From contig DXBX01000001.1 of assembly GCA_019116285.1 (NCBI GenBank), positions 1-64,000 of the forward strand: a stretch of DNA of 64,000 nucleotides, in the 5' to 3' direction. This DNA comes from Candidatus Bacteroides merdigallinarum. Its GTDB lineage: Bacteria; Bacteroidota; Bacteroidia; Bacteroidales; Bacteroidaceae. The notes under the pieces were generated by a model. The model did no database searches. It had not been told where the DNA came from and saw only the letters and a list, made by a program, of their open reading frames with translations. Shown one piece after another: positions 36,653 through 46,002 of the stretch (the stretch's first letter is position 1; each line of letters begins with the position of its first letter). The translations under genes were made by a program, and so were the position numbers.

Positions 36653-36697
36653 CCTTCGTTTCACCTCCGTTTCAGGTCCGTTTCAAGTCCGTTTTTT
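36653..36697 (-). repeat. dispersed repeat, AACGGACTTGAAACGGA family, copy 2
   Basis: The reverse complement matches 8683-8715 apart from one extra 11-bp CCTGAAACGGA unit and single-base changes. It sits in the gene-free stretch 36563-36862, where nothing else is recognisable. Confidence 0.7.
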
Positions 36698-36862
36698 GGT
36701 TTTTCTGCAAACGGAATCATACTACGGGCAATGACCTTGAAGAAGGGCAGGAAGGGACTATGCAAAATTCTTTTATAAGAAAGGCAAGCAAATGTGTAAT
36801 AACACAAAGGCATAAGCCTCCATACAGATGACGTACAAATTTCCAAATAGGAAGACTCCGAA

Positions 36863-36893
36863 TTGTTTTATCTAAAAGTATTTCCTACATTTG
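36863..36893 (+). promoter_or_regulatory. promoter of the M28 peptidase gene
   Basis: TTG (36863-36865), 20 nt, then TACATTTG (36886-36893): a good match to the Bacteroidetes -33/-7 pattern, 34 nt before the ATG at 36928. Confidence 0.65.
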
Positions 36894-36927
36894 CAAGCAA
36901 AACCATTGCCTTTTAAAAACAAACGAT

Positions 36928-37932
36928 ATGTACAAGAAGATTTTGGGAACCTGCTGTCTCCTCACCACCGTGCTGGGCGTGCAGGCGCAATCGCCCTTGG
37001 AGAAAGGATTGCAAAGCATCAATCGGGACAAGGCGGAAGCCATCGTGGAATTCCTGGCAGACGATAACTTGCTGGGACGGGAAGCCGGACAACGGGAGTC
37101 GCGCATCGTGGCACGCTATCTGGCCTCGGAACTGAAGGAGGCAGGTATCCAACCCTTGCTGGACGACACGTATTACCAACCGTTTGAGGCATGCGCGGTG
37201 GAGCGTCAGCAGAAAGGACGCTGGCAAGTACATCCGGATTCGTTGGCGCGGCTAAAAGCAGGTACGCACCGCAGCTTGCAGCTGGCCAATATACTGGGCT
37301 GGATTCCCGGCGAACGGGCGGATGAGTATGTGGTCATCGGGGCGCACTTCGACCACCTGGGCATTGACCCGACCCTGGCGGGAGATCAAATCTACAACGG
37401 GGCGGATGACAATGCATCGGGCGTATCGGCGGCTTTGCAGATTGCACGTGCCTTTGCCGTGTCCGGGCAGAAGCCGTTGCGCAATGTCATCTTCGCTTTT
37501 TGGGATGGAGAGGAAAAAGGGCTGCTTGGCTCGAAATATTTCGTGCAAAGTTGTCCCTTCGTGAAGCAAATCAAGGGCTATCTGAACTTCGACATGCTGG
37601 GTCGTAACAACAAACCGGAGAAGCCCCGGCACGTGGTTTATTTCTATACGGAATCACATCCGGTATTCGGACAATGGCTGAAGGATGCCATCAAGGAGCA
37701 TGGCCTGAAGCTGGAGCCGAACTACCGTCCTTGGGACCGCCCCGTGGGAGGAAGTGACAACGCTTCGTTTGCCTTACAGGACATCCCCGTCATCTGGTAT
37801 CACACGGACGGGCATCCGGACTATCACCAGCCGTCCGACCATGCAGACCGCATCAACTGGGAGAAGCTGACGGACATCACCCGCGCGGCTTTCTTGGGCA
37901 TGTGGAACCTGGCGAACGAAGAAAACTACTGA
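36928..37932 (+). CDS. M28 family zinc aminopeptidase, secreted
   Basis: A 334-residue protein with signal peptide MYKKILGTCCLLTTVLGVQA. The two-zinc site is visible: His140 (IGAHFDH), Asp161 (GADDNASG), the catalytic and ligand pair Glu195-Glu196 (WDGEEKG), Asp222 (NFDMLGR) and His300 (DYHQPSD). M28 enzymes remove N-terminal residues from peptides in the periplasm; some members act as glutaminyl cyclases, but the catalytic Glu and DYHQPSD order fit an aminopeptidase. The stop is followed 8 bp later by the SpmA-SpmB gene, so the two are probably co-transcribed. Confidence 0.92.
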   Translation: MYKKILGTCCLLTTVLGVQAQSPLEKGLQSINRDKAEAIVEFLADDNLLGREAGQRESRIVARYLASELKEAGIQPLLDDTYYQPFEACAVERQQKGRWQVHPDSLARLKAGTHRSLQLANILGWIPGERADEYVVIGAHFDHLGIDPTLAGDQIYNGADDNASGVSAALQIARAFAVSGQKPLRNVIFAFWDGEEKGLLGSKYFVQSCPFVKQIKGYLNFDMLGRNNKPEKPRHVVYFYTESHPVFGQWLKDAIKEHGLKLEPNYRPWDRPVGGSDNASFALQDIPVIWYHTDGHPDYHQPSDHADRINWEKLTDITRAAFLGMWNLANEENY

Positions 37933-37940
37933 CCGACGAC

Positions 37941-39173
37941 ATGATACTGAACTATATCTGGGTAGCGTTCTTCGTCATCGCCTTTCTGGTGGCACTGGGG
38001 AAATTGCTGTTCTTGGGCAATACGGAGATTTTCACCGAGCTGGTGAACTCCACGTTCTCCTCGTCAAAGAATGCCTTTGAAATCTCCTTGGGATTGACAG
38101 GATTGTTGTCCCTCTGGATGGGCATCATGAAGATCGGGGAGAAAAGCGGGATGATCAATGCCTTGTCCCGCTGGCTCAGCCCGGTGTTCTGCCGGCTTTT
38201 TCCCGACATTCCCAAAGGGCATCCGGCCATGGGCTCCATCTTCATGAATCTCTCGGCCAACATGCTGGGACTGGATAATGCCGCCACGCCCTTAGGACTG
38301 AAGGCGATGAAGGAGCTTCAGGAGCTGAATCCGAAGAAGGATACGGCCACTAACCCGATGATTATGTTCTTGGTCATCAACACATCGGGACTGATTCTGA
38401 TTCCGGTCAGCATCATGATGTACCGTGCCCAGATGGGGGCCGCACAACCGACGGATATCTTCATCCCCACCCTGCTGAGCACGGCCATCTCGACTACAGT
38501 GGGCATCCTGACCGTCAGCATCAGCCAACGTATCAATCTGTTCTGCAAACCGATTCTGATACTGGCCGGGGGCATTAGCCTATTCTTTGCAACACTCATT
38601 TGGGTATTCATCCGGGTGGGGCGCGACGAGATGGGCCCCTACTCCACCCTGACAGCCAATATCATCCTGTTCAGCATCATCCTGCTGTTTATCGTATGGG
38701 GATTATGGAAGCGGACAAATGTTTACGATGCCTTCATTGAGGGTGCCAAGGAAGGGTTCGGCACAGCCGTGCGCATCATCCCCTACCTGGTAGCCTTTCT
38801 GGTGGGCATCGCCGTGTTCCGCGCTTCAGGAGCCATGGATTTGCTGGTGGGCGGCATCGAATGGGTGGTGGCCGCGTGTGGCATCGATACCAACTTCGTA
38901 GGCGCTCTGCCCACTGCCTTGATGAAATCCTTGAGCGGCAGTGCAGCCAACGGGCTGATGATAGACACCATGGAGCAATATGGTGCCGACTCGTTCGTGG
39001 GCCGGCTGAGTTGCGTGGCGCGCGGAGCCTCGGATACAACATTCTATATCCTCGCCGTGTACTTCGGCAGTGTGGGCATCACCCGGACACGCAACGCCGT
39101 GACGTGCGGACTGATTGCCGACTTGTCGGGCATCCTGGCGGCTATCTTCATTAGTTACTTATTTTTCTTCTAA
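37941..39173 (+). CDS. SpmA-SpmB fusion, nucleoside-recognition (Gate) domain membrane protein
   Basis: A 410-residue inner-membrane protein with about 10 hydrophobic segments. The N-terminal half resembles SpmA (SPVFCRLFPDIPKGHPAMG, then NLSANMLGLDNAATPLGL) and the C-terminal half SpmB (ALPTALMKSLSGSAANGLM near residue 330). In spore formers these are separate spore maturation genes; in non-sporing Bacteroidetes they are fused and their role is unknown, possibly solute transport. The ATG at 37941 is preferred to one at 37902, which lies inside the M28 gene. YbeY follows 5 bp later. Confidence 0.85.
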   Translation: MILNYIWVAFFVIAFLVALGKLLFLGNTEIFTELVNSTFSSSKNAFEISLGLTGLLSLWMGIMKIGEKSGMINALSRWLSPVFCRLFPDIPKGHPAMGSIFMNLSANMLGLDNAATPLGLKAMKELQELNPKKDTATNPMIMFLVINTSGLILIPVSIMMYRAQMGAAQPTDIFIPTLLSTAISTTVGILTVSISQRINLFCKPILILAGGISLFFATLIWVFIRVGRDEMGPYSTLTANIILFSIILLFIVWGLWKRTNVYDAFIEGAKEGFGTAVRIIPYLVAFLVGIAVFRASGAMDLLVGGIEWVVAACGIDTNFVGALPTALMKSLSGSAANGLMIDTMEQYGADSFVGRLSCVARGASDTTFYILAVYFGSVGITRTRNAVTCGLIADLSGILAAIFISYLFFF

Positions 39174-39178
39174 ACGAT

Positions 39179-39595
39179 ATGATCACTTACCAGACAGACG
39201 GCGTGGAAATGCCTGCCATAAACAAGCGGGAAACTACCGAATGGATAAAAGCCGTGGCGCAAAGCTATGGCAAACGTGTGGGCGAAATAGCCTATATTTT
39301 CTGCTCGGACGAGAAGATTCTCGAGGTCAACCGACAGTACCTGCAACACGATTACTACACAGATATCATCACCTTTGACTACTGCGAAGGCAACCGCCTG
39401 AGCGGTGACCTCTTCATCAGCCTGGACACCGTGCGCACCAATGCCGAACAATTCGCCGACGGCGACTATGACCGCGAGCTGCACCGTGTCATCATCCACG
39501 GCATCCTGCATCTATGCGGCATTAATGATAAGGGACCGGGAGAGCGGGAAATCATGGAAGAGGCAGAGGAGAAGGCATTGGGAATGCGCCTATAA
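39179..39595 (+). CDS. ybeY: rRNA maturation endoribonuclease YbeY
   Basis: A 138-residue protein of usual length. YTDIITFDY (about residues 60-68) and HGILHLCGINDK (about 109-120) are family motifs; the latter carries the metal-binding HxxxH. The third His of the classical HGxxHLxGxDH is replaced by Asp here. YbeY trims 16S rRNA and takes part in ribosome quality control in the cytoplasm. It follows the SpmA-SpmB gene by 5 bp and is likely in the same operon. In related genomes mnmG tends to be nearby; here it is separated by four sugar- and envelope-related genes. Confidence 0.93.
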   Translation: MITYQTDGVEMPAINKRETTEWIKAVAQSYGKRVGEIAYIFCSDEKILEVNRQYLQHDYYTDIITFDYCEGNRLSGDLFISLDTVRTNAEQFADGDYDRELHRVIIHGILHLCGINDKGPGEREIMEEAEEKALGMRL

Positions 39596-39632
39596 AACCC
39601 TTGTCCATCTGCCTCTGCCTTCCTCATTTCTA

Positions 39633-40766
39633 TTATTTTCCTACTGAGAACTTGAAAATGCAATGGCTGTCATATTGCTCTCCGGGACGCAGGAGAGCAG
39701 AAGGCCATTGGGGTTTGTTGGGTGTGTCTGGATACTTCTGCGTCTCCAGACAAACGGAAGCACGACAACCGTAAACAATACCCCGTTTGCCCCGAAGTGT
39801 GCCATCAAGAAAATTTCCTGTATATACTTGAATGCCTGGCTCATTGGTATATACCTGCAAACGGATACCCGTACGAGGTGAAAAGAGCGTAGCACAGGGG
39901 CGTGTATCATCGCCACGAGTGTTGAGCACCCAGTTGTGATCGTAACCCAAGCCATTCTTCAACTGTTGGAAGTCATCATCAATGTGAACACCTACGGGAG
40001 TAGCCTGCCGGAAATCCATCGGTGTACCTTCTACGGGAAGAATTTCGCCGGTGGTCATGAAAGTACTATCCACGGGGGTATAATTATCTGCATCTATGGT
40101 CAGCAAATAATCCGAATTATTCCGGGAAGGATCGCCGTCGAGATTGAAATAGGAATGGTTGGTCATATTCACCACCGTTGGACGGTCTGTCTCGGCAGTA
40201 TAGCGAATGTCCAACGCATTGTCCTCTGTCAGCGTGAAGAGAACCCGACAAGTCAGATTGCCGGGAAAACCCTCTTCTCCGTCCTTGGACAAATAACTCA
40301 GACGCAGCGTATGGTCATCCAATTGCTGGGCGTCAAACACACAGTATTGAAAGCCATGAGGGCCTCCATGCAAGGTGTGGCCATAGTTGTTGATGGGTAA
40401 CTGGTAGTTCACACTGTCAATAGTCAGGTGACCATGACCGATACGGTTGGCATAGCGACCGATGGTAGCGCCAAAATCCGTAGGATGTTTCAAGTAGCCT
40501 CCGATAGAATCGAACCCCAGGACCACATCGCGCATGACACCCTTGCGGTCAGGCACCATCAGCGAGACGATGCGTCCGCCAAAGTTTGTGATGCACACCT
40601 CCATACCTTGACTGTTCGTCAATGTGTAGAGGTCGGTGCGCTTACCGTCCACCTCCGTGCGGAAGTCGGCCGGATTAAGTCCGGAAGCCGTTTTTTCAGA
40701 CTGACCGGCACAAGCCGTCAACAGCAAGAACAGAGCAAATACCCAATTTATCAAACTTTTATTCAT
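39633..40766 (-). CDS. aldose 1-epimerase (mutarotase), lipoprotein
   Basis: A 377-residue GalM-family protein with a lipoprotein signal (FLLLTAC, Cys19), so it acts outside the cytoplasm. Family motifs are IGRYANRIGHG (about 100-110), NNYGHTLHGGPHGFQ (about 125-140, catalytic His) and MTNHSYFNL (about 200-208, second His). It interconverts alpha and beta anomers of aldoses such as galactose, useful for sugars released by the neighbouring GH2 and GH20 enzymes. It is convergent with ybeY and 100 bp downstream of the GH2 gene on the same strand. Confidence 0.92.
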   Translation of the reverse strand: MNKSLINWVFALFLLLTACAGQSEKTASGLNPADFRTEVDGKRTDLYTLTNSQGMEVCITNFGGRIVSLMVPDRKGVMRDVVLGFDSIGGYLKHPTDFGATIGRYANRIGHGHLTIDSVNYQLPINNYGHTLHGGPHGFQYCVFDAQQLDDHTLRLSYLSKDGEEGFPGNLTCRVLFTLTEDNALDIRYTAETDRPTVVNMTNHSYFNLDGDPSRNNSDYLLTIDADNYTPVDSTFMTTGEILPVEGTPMDFRQATPVGVHIDDDFQQLKNGLGYDHNWVLNTRGDDTRPCATLFSPRTGIRLQVYTNEPGIQVYTGNFLDGTLRGKRGIVYGCRASVCLETQKYPDTPNKPQWPSALLRPGEQYDSHCIFKFSVGK

Positions 40767-40866
40767 ACATTTTTTGCATTTAAGTAGACATAATGCTTAA
40801 GAATGTTGGCTATCAATAGGCAGACCTAAGAAAATAGCCAAAATCTCATAGACTAAAAGATAAGAA

Positions 40867-42684
40867 TTATTCCTGTTCCAATGAACGGCAAATACGCTGA
40901 TTAACCTCGCGCACACGCTCTTCATCTACTTTCAAAACCTTGCGGTCATAAGTCATCAGTCCATTCACTTCCACTTCCACATCGGAGGTCTGTGTGTAAA
41001 CGGCACCCGAGAAGCCACGCTTGATGAGACTGAGAAGCATATCGGCATATTTCACGTATTCATCCGTTACTTCCTTTGAAGAATTAAACTGCACGTAACC
41101 CCAGTTACGGTCAGGTTCCCATATATGATCCTTCAACACCAGTCCGATGCCGCCATATTCGCCCAAGACATTGGCACGTTGCGCATCATATAGATACATC
41201 TCCGGAGCAGGATAGTTATGCAGATCCAAGATATCTCCACAAGTATAATGATTACCTCCACTGGCAGGATTCACCAGGCGCGTAGGATCGTATTGCTTGG
41301 TCCAGGCTGCAATCTCAGGCGTCTTGAATTGTCCCCAAGCTTCATTGAAAGGTACCCACACACCGATGCAGGGATAGGAATAGAGACAATCGATAATTTC
41401 CTTCCACTCCTTACGGTAGATGGCTTCAGATTGTGGTGTACGCGCCAACTCCACACCGACAAAATATTGGCGATTCTGCCATTCGGGATTACGGTCGCCA
41501 CTGGGCATGTCTTGCCAAACGATGATACCCAAACGGTCGCAATGGGTATACCAACGGGCGGGTTCCACCTTGATATGCTTGCGTATCATATTGAATCCTA
41601 ATCGTTTAGCCATCTCTACATCATAACGCAAGGCCTCGTCGGTAGGAGCGGTGTAAAGACCGTCGGGCCACCAGCCTTGATCCAGCGGGCCGTATTGGAA
41701 GAGGGGTTGATTATTCAGTGCAAGACGCACAATACCATCCTTATCCCGTAAGGTAGAGAACTTACGCATGGCGGCATAACTACTCACCTTGTCCACGATA
41801 CGACGACCGTCTTTCAGGCGAACTTTCAAGTCGTAGAGGGCAGGAGAATCGGGAGTCCAAAGCTTCACGTTGGCCGGCATACGTATTTCCACGGGCTGCC
41901 CGTTAATGCTGCGTCCGGTAGCCACAAGTTGTCCGCCGTCATACACCTCCACCTCAGTCAGGAAAGAAGTCGCAGAAGTGACGGGTTGAACGGTAAGCAA
42001 ATTACGATCTACGTCAGGGGTAATGCGAAGACTCTCTATGTAATCAGTAGGCACAGGCTCCAGCCAGACAGTTTGCCAGATACCGCTAACAGGCGTATAC
42101 CAAATGCCTTCCGGACGATTCACTTGCTTGCCACGAGGTTGCGGACCATGGTCGGTGGGATCCCACACACGCACGGTCAGCGTGTTTGCAGTACCCTTGC
42201 GCAAAGCAGCGGTAATATCAAAAGAGAATGGAGTAAATCCACCTTCGTGACTACCCACTTTCACCTCATTCACCCAAACATCTGCTTTCCAATCCACGGC
42301 ACCGAAGTGCAACAGGATGCGCTGCCCGCGCCAATCGGAAGGAACGGTAAAGGTACGAGAATAGACCAATTCTGAGTTTTCACCTAACCGACGACCGACA
42401 CCTGACAATGACGACTCGATAGCAAAAGGAACCAGGATTTCGCCCTCGAACTCATCAGGCACTACAGCATCCTTGGAGACGACGGCGTATTGCCACAGAC
42501 CATTCAGGTTCTGCCACCGGGCACGCTCCATCTGCGGACGCGGATACTCGGACAAGACGTTGGAAGGATCTACATCTTTAACCCATTTCGTTTGGATTTT
42601 ATGGCCCGCGGGAGTCCATTGAGCCCAACAAATGTCTGCCCATAGGGCAAACAACAAGACGGAAAAGAAAGAAAGTTGTTTCAT
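40867..42684 (-). CDS. GH2 family glycoside hydrolase (beta-galactosidase-like)
   Basis: A 605-residue protein with signal peptide (MKQLSFFSVLLFALWADICWA). A GH2 sugar-binding beta-sandwich (about 55-210), an immunoglobulin-like domain (about 215-310) and a TIM barrel follow in order. The predicted acid/base is Glu448 in PFNEAWGQF and the nucleophile Glu509 in VLGEYGG. The family covers beta-galactosidases, beta-mannosidases and beta-glucuronidases; specificity cannot be fixed by reading, though the short domain layout is common in Bacteroides beta-galactosidase-like enzymes. It lies upstream of the aldose epimerase on the same strand. Confidence 0.88.
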   Translation of the reverse strand: MKQLSFFSVLLFALWADICWAQWTPAGHKIQTKWVKDVDPSNVLSEYPRPQMERARWQNLNGLWQYAVVSKDAVVPDEFEGEILVPFAIESSLSGVGRRLGENSELVYSRTFTVPSDWRGQRILLHFGAVDWKADVWVNEVKVGSHEGGFTPFSFDITAALRKGTANTLTVRVWDPTDHGPQPRGKQVNRPEGIWYTPVSGIWQTVWLEPVPTDYIESLRITPDVDRNLLTVQPVTSATSFLTEVEVYDGGQLVATGRSINGQPVEIRMPANVKLWTPDSPALYDLKVRLKDGRRIVDKVSSYAAMRKFSTLRDKDGIVRLALNNQPLFQYGPLDQGWWPDGLYTAPTDEALRYDVEMAKRLGFNMIRKHIKVEPARWYTHCDRLGIIVWQDMPSGDRNPEWQNRQYFVGVELARTPQSEAIYRKEWKEIIDCLYSYPCIGVWVPFNEAWGQFKTPEIAAWTKQYDPTRLVNPASGGNHYTCGDILDLHNYPAPEMYLYDAQRANVLGEYGGIGLVLKDHIWEPDRNWGYVQFNSSKEVTDEYVKYADMLLSLIKRGFSGAVYTQTSDVEVEVNGLMTYDRKVLKVDEERVREVNQRICRSLEQE

Positions 42685-42717
42685 AGGTATATATATAAAT
42701 GTGTTTGTTTATATCCG

Positions 42718-42725
42718 CAAAAATA
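42718..42725 (-). promoter_or_regulatory. TATTTTTG, candidate -7 element of the GH2 gene
   Basis: The minus-strand box is 34 nt before the ATG at 42684; it would drive the GH2 and epimerase genes together. Confidence 0.45.
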
Positions 42726-42790
42726 GGCCTTTCCTTCCACATTCATTGAAACAATATTTGCAATCTTTACCTCATTCTGTGCAAATAACC

Positions 42791-43657
42791 TCAATGTCCG
42801 AACCCCGGCACGTCCGGCATGATCGTTGGCCCTTCCCTATGCCCTCCGCCACGGTGCTTCTCGATTACCCCGCGGATGACTTCAAACAAGATAGGGCCAA
42901 AGTCCATTTGCAGCTTGAACTTGTTGAACTTGTAATAAGGTGCCACGACGGGCAGCACTTCCCAGCGCCCCGTCAGGGAATTGTAGTAGCTCTGCGCGCC
43001 CATCTCCATCCCGAACCGCTCGGTGACATCAAAACCGACCGTACCGCCGAAGCCGTAAACCGGACGTCCACGGAAATCACCGAAGCCCATACCCCCGAAA
43101 GTGCGGAAGTAAAGCCGGTCTTGCGCTTGCCAAAACATTTGCCCGGACAAGCCGAAAGATTGACCCGTGAAATGTGCTGTATTGGACTTCACGGCATCAG
43201 CCATCACCTGCAACTGAAGGCGGTCGTTCAACTGCTTCTGCCATCCCAAAGCGACGGCATTGAAACGGCCGATACCCGGCACGCTGATCTGCGAACCGGC
43301 TCCGACAAAGTAGCCTCCGCCGGCACGTCCCAACACGCCCGATGTGGAATAATCGCCCCGAAACATCGGAGAAGGATTGAGATAATAAGGAGGGAAAGGA
43401 CCTTGATACCAATTGCGGGGAGAAGAAGGCGCATCGCGCAAAGGGACATGACGGACAGCAGGCAACTCTTCATTAAGAGAAGATAAGCTGTCCGACGAAA
43501 TCATAGGTTGCCCCACCCCGACCGGAGCAGGCACAGTATCGCAGCGCACCCGCAAGCTATCCGTTTGCTGCGCAAAAGCACTCTCGCCACCCGCCAACAA
43601 CCAAATGCACACGAGGAGCGGACAAAACCAATTCCATATGGACAAACGACCAACCAT
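42791..43657 (-). CDS. putative outer membrane beta-barrel protein of unknown function
   Basis: A 288-residue protein with a signal peptide (cleavage after ESAFA, about residue 29), a Pro/Ser-rich linker (about 30-85), then alternating amphipathic beta strands with many Gly and aromatic residues (about 90-260). This pattern fits a small outer-membrane barrel, but no family can be named. The C-terminus (HRGGGHREGPTIMPDVPGFGH) is His/Gly-rich and does not end in the usual aromatic residue. It is divergent from the GH20 gene and has a well-formed promoter. Confidence 0.7.
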   Translation of the reverse strand: MVGRLSIWNWFCPLLVCIWLLAGGESAFAQQTDSLRVRCDTVPAPVGVGQPMISSDSLSSLNEELPAVRHVPLRDAPSSPRNWYQGPFPPYYLNPSPMFRGDYSTSGVLGRAGGGYFVGAGSQISVPGIGRFNAVALGWQKQLNDRLQLQVMADAVKSNTAHFTGQSFGLSGQMFWQAQDRLYFRTFGGMGFGDFRGRPVYGFGGTVGFDVTERFGMEMGAQSYYNSLTGRWEVLPVVAPYYKFNKFKLQMDFGPILFEVIRGVIEKHRGGGHREGPTIMPDVPGFGH

Positions 43658-43694
43658 CAGCTAACGCTCTCTATTTCTCCTTTTTTGTTGGTAA

Positions 43695-43726
43695 CAAAAG
43701 TACGAAATCTGCCGACTTCCACCAAA
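43695..43726 (-). promoter_or_regulatory. promoter of the putative outer membrane protein gene
   Basis: On the minus strand TTTG (43723-43726), 20 nt, then TACTTTTG (43695-43702), 38 nt before the ATG at 43657. It matches the Bacteroidetes -33/-7 pattern well. Confidence 0.7.
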
Positions 43727-43784
43727 ATTGGTAAGACTATTTAAGAAACCTCAGAAAACTGATGGCATCCTCCCCGCTTTTGTG

Positions 43785-43792
43785 TATATTTG
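43785..43792 (+). promoter_or_regulatory. TATATTTG, -7 element of the GH20 gene
   Basis: Perfect TAnnTTTG 29 nt before the ATG at 43822. Confidence 0.55.
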
Positions 43793-43821
43793 CACAGATT
43801 GTTTATTAAACCAGTTATCGT

Positions 43822-45918
43822 ATGAAAAACTCAAAGTTCTTTGTGGGACTATTATTAGCCTCCACTCTTTGCATCAGCAACCCGCCGCTGCATGCACAAA
43901 CCGTTATCCCCGCCCCGCTGGAAGCGGAACAAGCGGAAGGTTCATTCACCCTCAACGCCCAGACCAAGTTGGGCTGCAACCTTATAGGCAGCGAACTGGA
44001 ACAGTTGCTGGCCTACATCAAGCAGCAACCGATGTTGAAGCCCTGCCTGAAGGACAATAACACCGCCGACTACAAACAAGCCGGCATCTTCCTGCAAAAG
44101 CTGGACAATGCCGGCACCCGCACGCCGGAGAGCTACGAACTGCGCGTGACACCGGAACGCATACACATCACCGCCTGCACGGATGCCGGCCTGTTCTACG
44201 GCCTGCAGACCCTGATGCAGCTGGCCACCCCGACAGTCGAAGGTTCCTGGAAGGTAGCCGCCTGCCACATCACGGACGAACCGCGCTTTGCCTACCGCGG
44301 CTTCATGATGGACGTTTCCCGTCACTTCCGCTCGAAGGAATTCGTCAAAAAACAGATAGATGCCATGGCCCGCTTCAAGCTGAACCGGCTGCACATTCAC
44401 CTGACCGACGGTGCGGGCTGGCGCATCGAGATCAAGAAATATCCCCGCTTGACACAGTTTGCCGCCTGGCGTCCACAGGCCGTGTGGAAGGACTGGTGGT
44501 TCAAGGGCGGACGCCAATATTGCGAGGAGGGTACGCCGGGTGCCTACGGCGGCTACTACACGCAAGATGACATCCGCGAGTTGCTGGCCTATGCCGCCGA
44601 ACGCCACATCACCATCATCCCTGAAATAGAAATGCCCGCCCACTCCGAAGAGGTGCTGGCCGCCTATCCGGAGATGTCCTGCTCCGGCGAGCCGTATAAG
44701 AACGCCGAGTTCTGCATCGGCAACGAAAAGACCTTCGAATTCCTGGAGAATGTACTGACGGAAGTCATGGAACTCTTCCCCTCGGAATACATCCATATCG
44801 GCGGAGACGAAGCCAACAAGAATCCTTGGAAGGTTTGCCCCAAATGCCAACAACGCATGAAAGACGAAGGCTTGAAGGACGTGGACGAACTACAGAGCTA
44901 CGCCATCCACCGCATGGAGGTTTTCTTGAATCAACACGGCCGCAAGCTGCTGGGCTGGGATGAAATCATGCAGGGAGGTCTGGCCCCCAACGCCACCGTC
45001 ATGTCCTGGCGCGGCGAGGAAGGCGGATTGAAGGCCGTCCGTTCGGGCCATCGCGCCGTGATGACACCGGCCGAATTCTTCTACCTGGACTACTACCAGG
45101 ATGCCCCCATCAGCCAGCCGGAAGCCATCGGCGGATACGTGCCGCTGGAGAAAGTGTACTCCTACGACCCCGTCAAGGCCGATTTCACGCCCGAAGAAAA
45201 AGCCTTGGTCTATGGCGTGCAGGCCAACCAGTGGGCCGAATACATCCCCTCGGACGAACAATATGAATATATGATGTACCCGCGCTTGCTGGCCGTGGCC
45301 GAGGTGGGCTGGAGCGAACCGGCACGCAAGGATTTCGCCGACTTCCGCAACCGCGCCTTGACGGCCGTGGATTGGATGACTGCCAACGGCTACCACCCCT
45401 TCCCGCTGAAGGATGAAGTAGGCCATCGCCCCGAATCGCGCGAGCCTATCAAGCACCTGGCCCTGGGCAAACCCGTCACCTACAACGCACCGTTCAACGA
45501 GTCTTATAAAGCTGCCGGCAACAAGAGCCTGACAGACGGGCTCCGCGGCGACTGGACCTACTCGGACGGACGTTGGCAGGGATTCATCTCGCGCAACCGC
45601 CTCGACGTAACCATCGACCTGGGCGAAGAAACACAGATAGGCAGCATCGGCGCCGACTTCATGCAAGCTGCGGGACCGGAAGTATTCCTGCCTGCCGAGG
45701 TCATCATCTCCGTTTCCGACGACGGCCAGAAGTTCAAGCGACTGAAACGCGAGAAGCATAAAGTGAGCCGCGAGCCGGGCTTCGCTTTTGCCAACCACAC
45801 ATGGAAGGGGAAGACCAAGGCACGGTACGTCCGCGTCCAAGCACACTCGGGCAAGGAACTCGGCGGCTGGATCTTCACAGACGAAATTGTGGTGCTTCCG
45901 CCCAGCGCAAGCAAATAG
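43822..45918 (+). CDS. GH20 beta-N-acetylhexosaminidase
   Basis: A 698-residue secreted enzyme with signal peptide MKNSKFFVGLLLASTLCISN. Residues about 30-150 are the GH20 N-terminal domain; the barrel starts at about 157 (YRGFMMDVSRHF). The catalytic pair is Asp329-Glu330 in HIGGDEANK, with HLTDGAGWRIEI near 194. The C-terminal 140 residues resemble an F5/8 type C (CBM32-like) carbohydrate-binding module. It removes terminal beta-GlcNAc or GalNAc by substrate-assisted catalysis, for example from mucin or N-glycan branches. It stands as its own unit, with a hairpin terminator after it. Confidence 0.95.
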   Translation: MKNSKFFVGLLLASTLCISNPPLHAQTVIPAPLEAEQAEGSFTLNAQTKLGCNLIGSELEQLLAYIKQQPMLKPCLKDNNTADYKQAGIFLQKLDNAGTRTPESYELRVTPERIHITACTDAGLFYGLQTLMQLATPTVEGSWKVAACHITDEPRFAYRGFMMDVSRHFRSKEFVKKQIDAMARFKLNRLHIHLTDGAGWRIEIKKYPRLTQFAAWRPQAVWKDWWFKGGRQYCEEGTPGAYGGYYTQDDIRELLAYAAERHITIIPEIEMPAHSEEVLAAYPEMSCSGEPYKNAEFCIGNEKTFEFLENVLTEVMELFPSEYIHIGGDEANKNPWKVCPKCQQRMKDEGLKDVDELQSYAIHRMEVFLNQHGRKLLGWDEIMQGGLAPNATVMSWRGEEGGLKAVRSGHRAVMTPAEFFYLDYYQDAPISQPEAIGGYVPLEKVYSYDPVKADFTPEEKALVYGVQANQWAEYIPSDEQYEYMMYPRLLAVAEVGWSEPARKDFADFRNRALTAVDWMTANGYHPFPLKDEVGHRPESREPIKHLALGKPVTYNAPFNESYKAAGNKSLTDGLRGDWTYSDGRWQGFISRNRLDVTIDLGEETQIGSIGADFMQAAGPEVFLPAEVIISVSDDGQKFKRLKREKHKVSREPGFAFANHTWKGKTKARYVRVQAHSGKELGGWIFTDEIVVLPPSASK

Positions 45919-45930
45919 CTTTGTACAGGC

Positions 45931-46002
45931 ATACCGCCGAGCGCAAACAACGGTATCGATAAGCACGCTCGGCGGTATCCACGAACACGTTCGGCGGTAC
46001 CG
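45931..46002. repeat. palindromic tandem repeat, GCTCGG family, copy 2
   Basis: The arms ATACCGCCGAGCG (45931-45943) and CGCTCGGCGGTAT (45966-45978) are perfect 13-bp inverted repeats, and a further direct unit (ACGAACACGTTCGGCGGTACC) follows from 45981. The ACGCTCGGnGRTAYC core is shared with 5781-5862. Confidence 0.8.

Noticed and set aside
36613-36831. A 72-codon plus-strand ORF after the TetR gene
   Set aside because: It is mostly the dispersed AACGGACTTG repeat translated, with no recognisable features.
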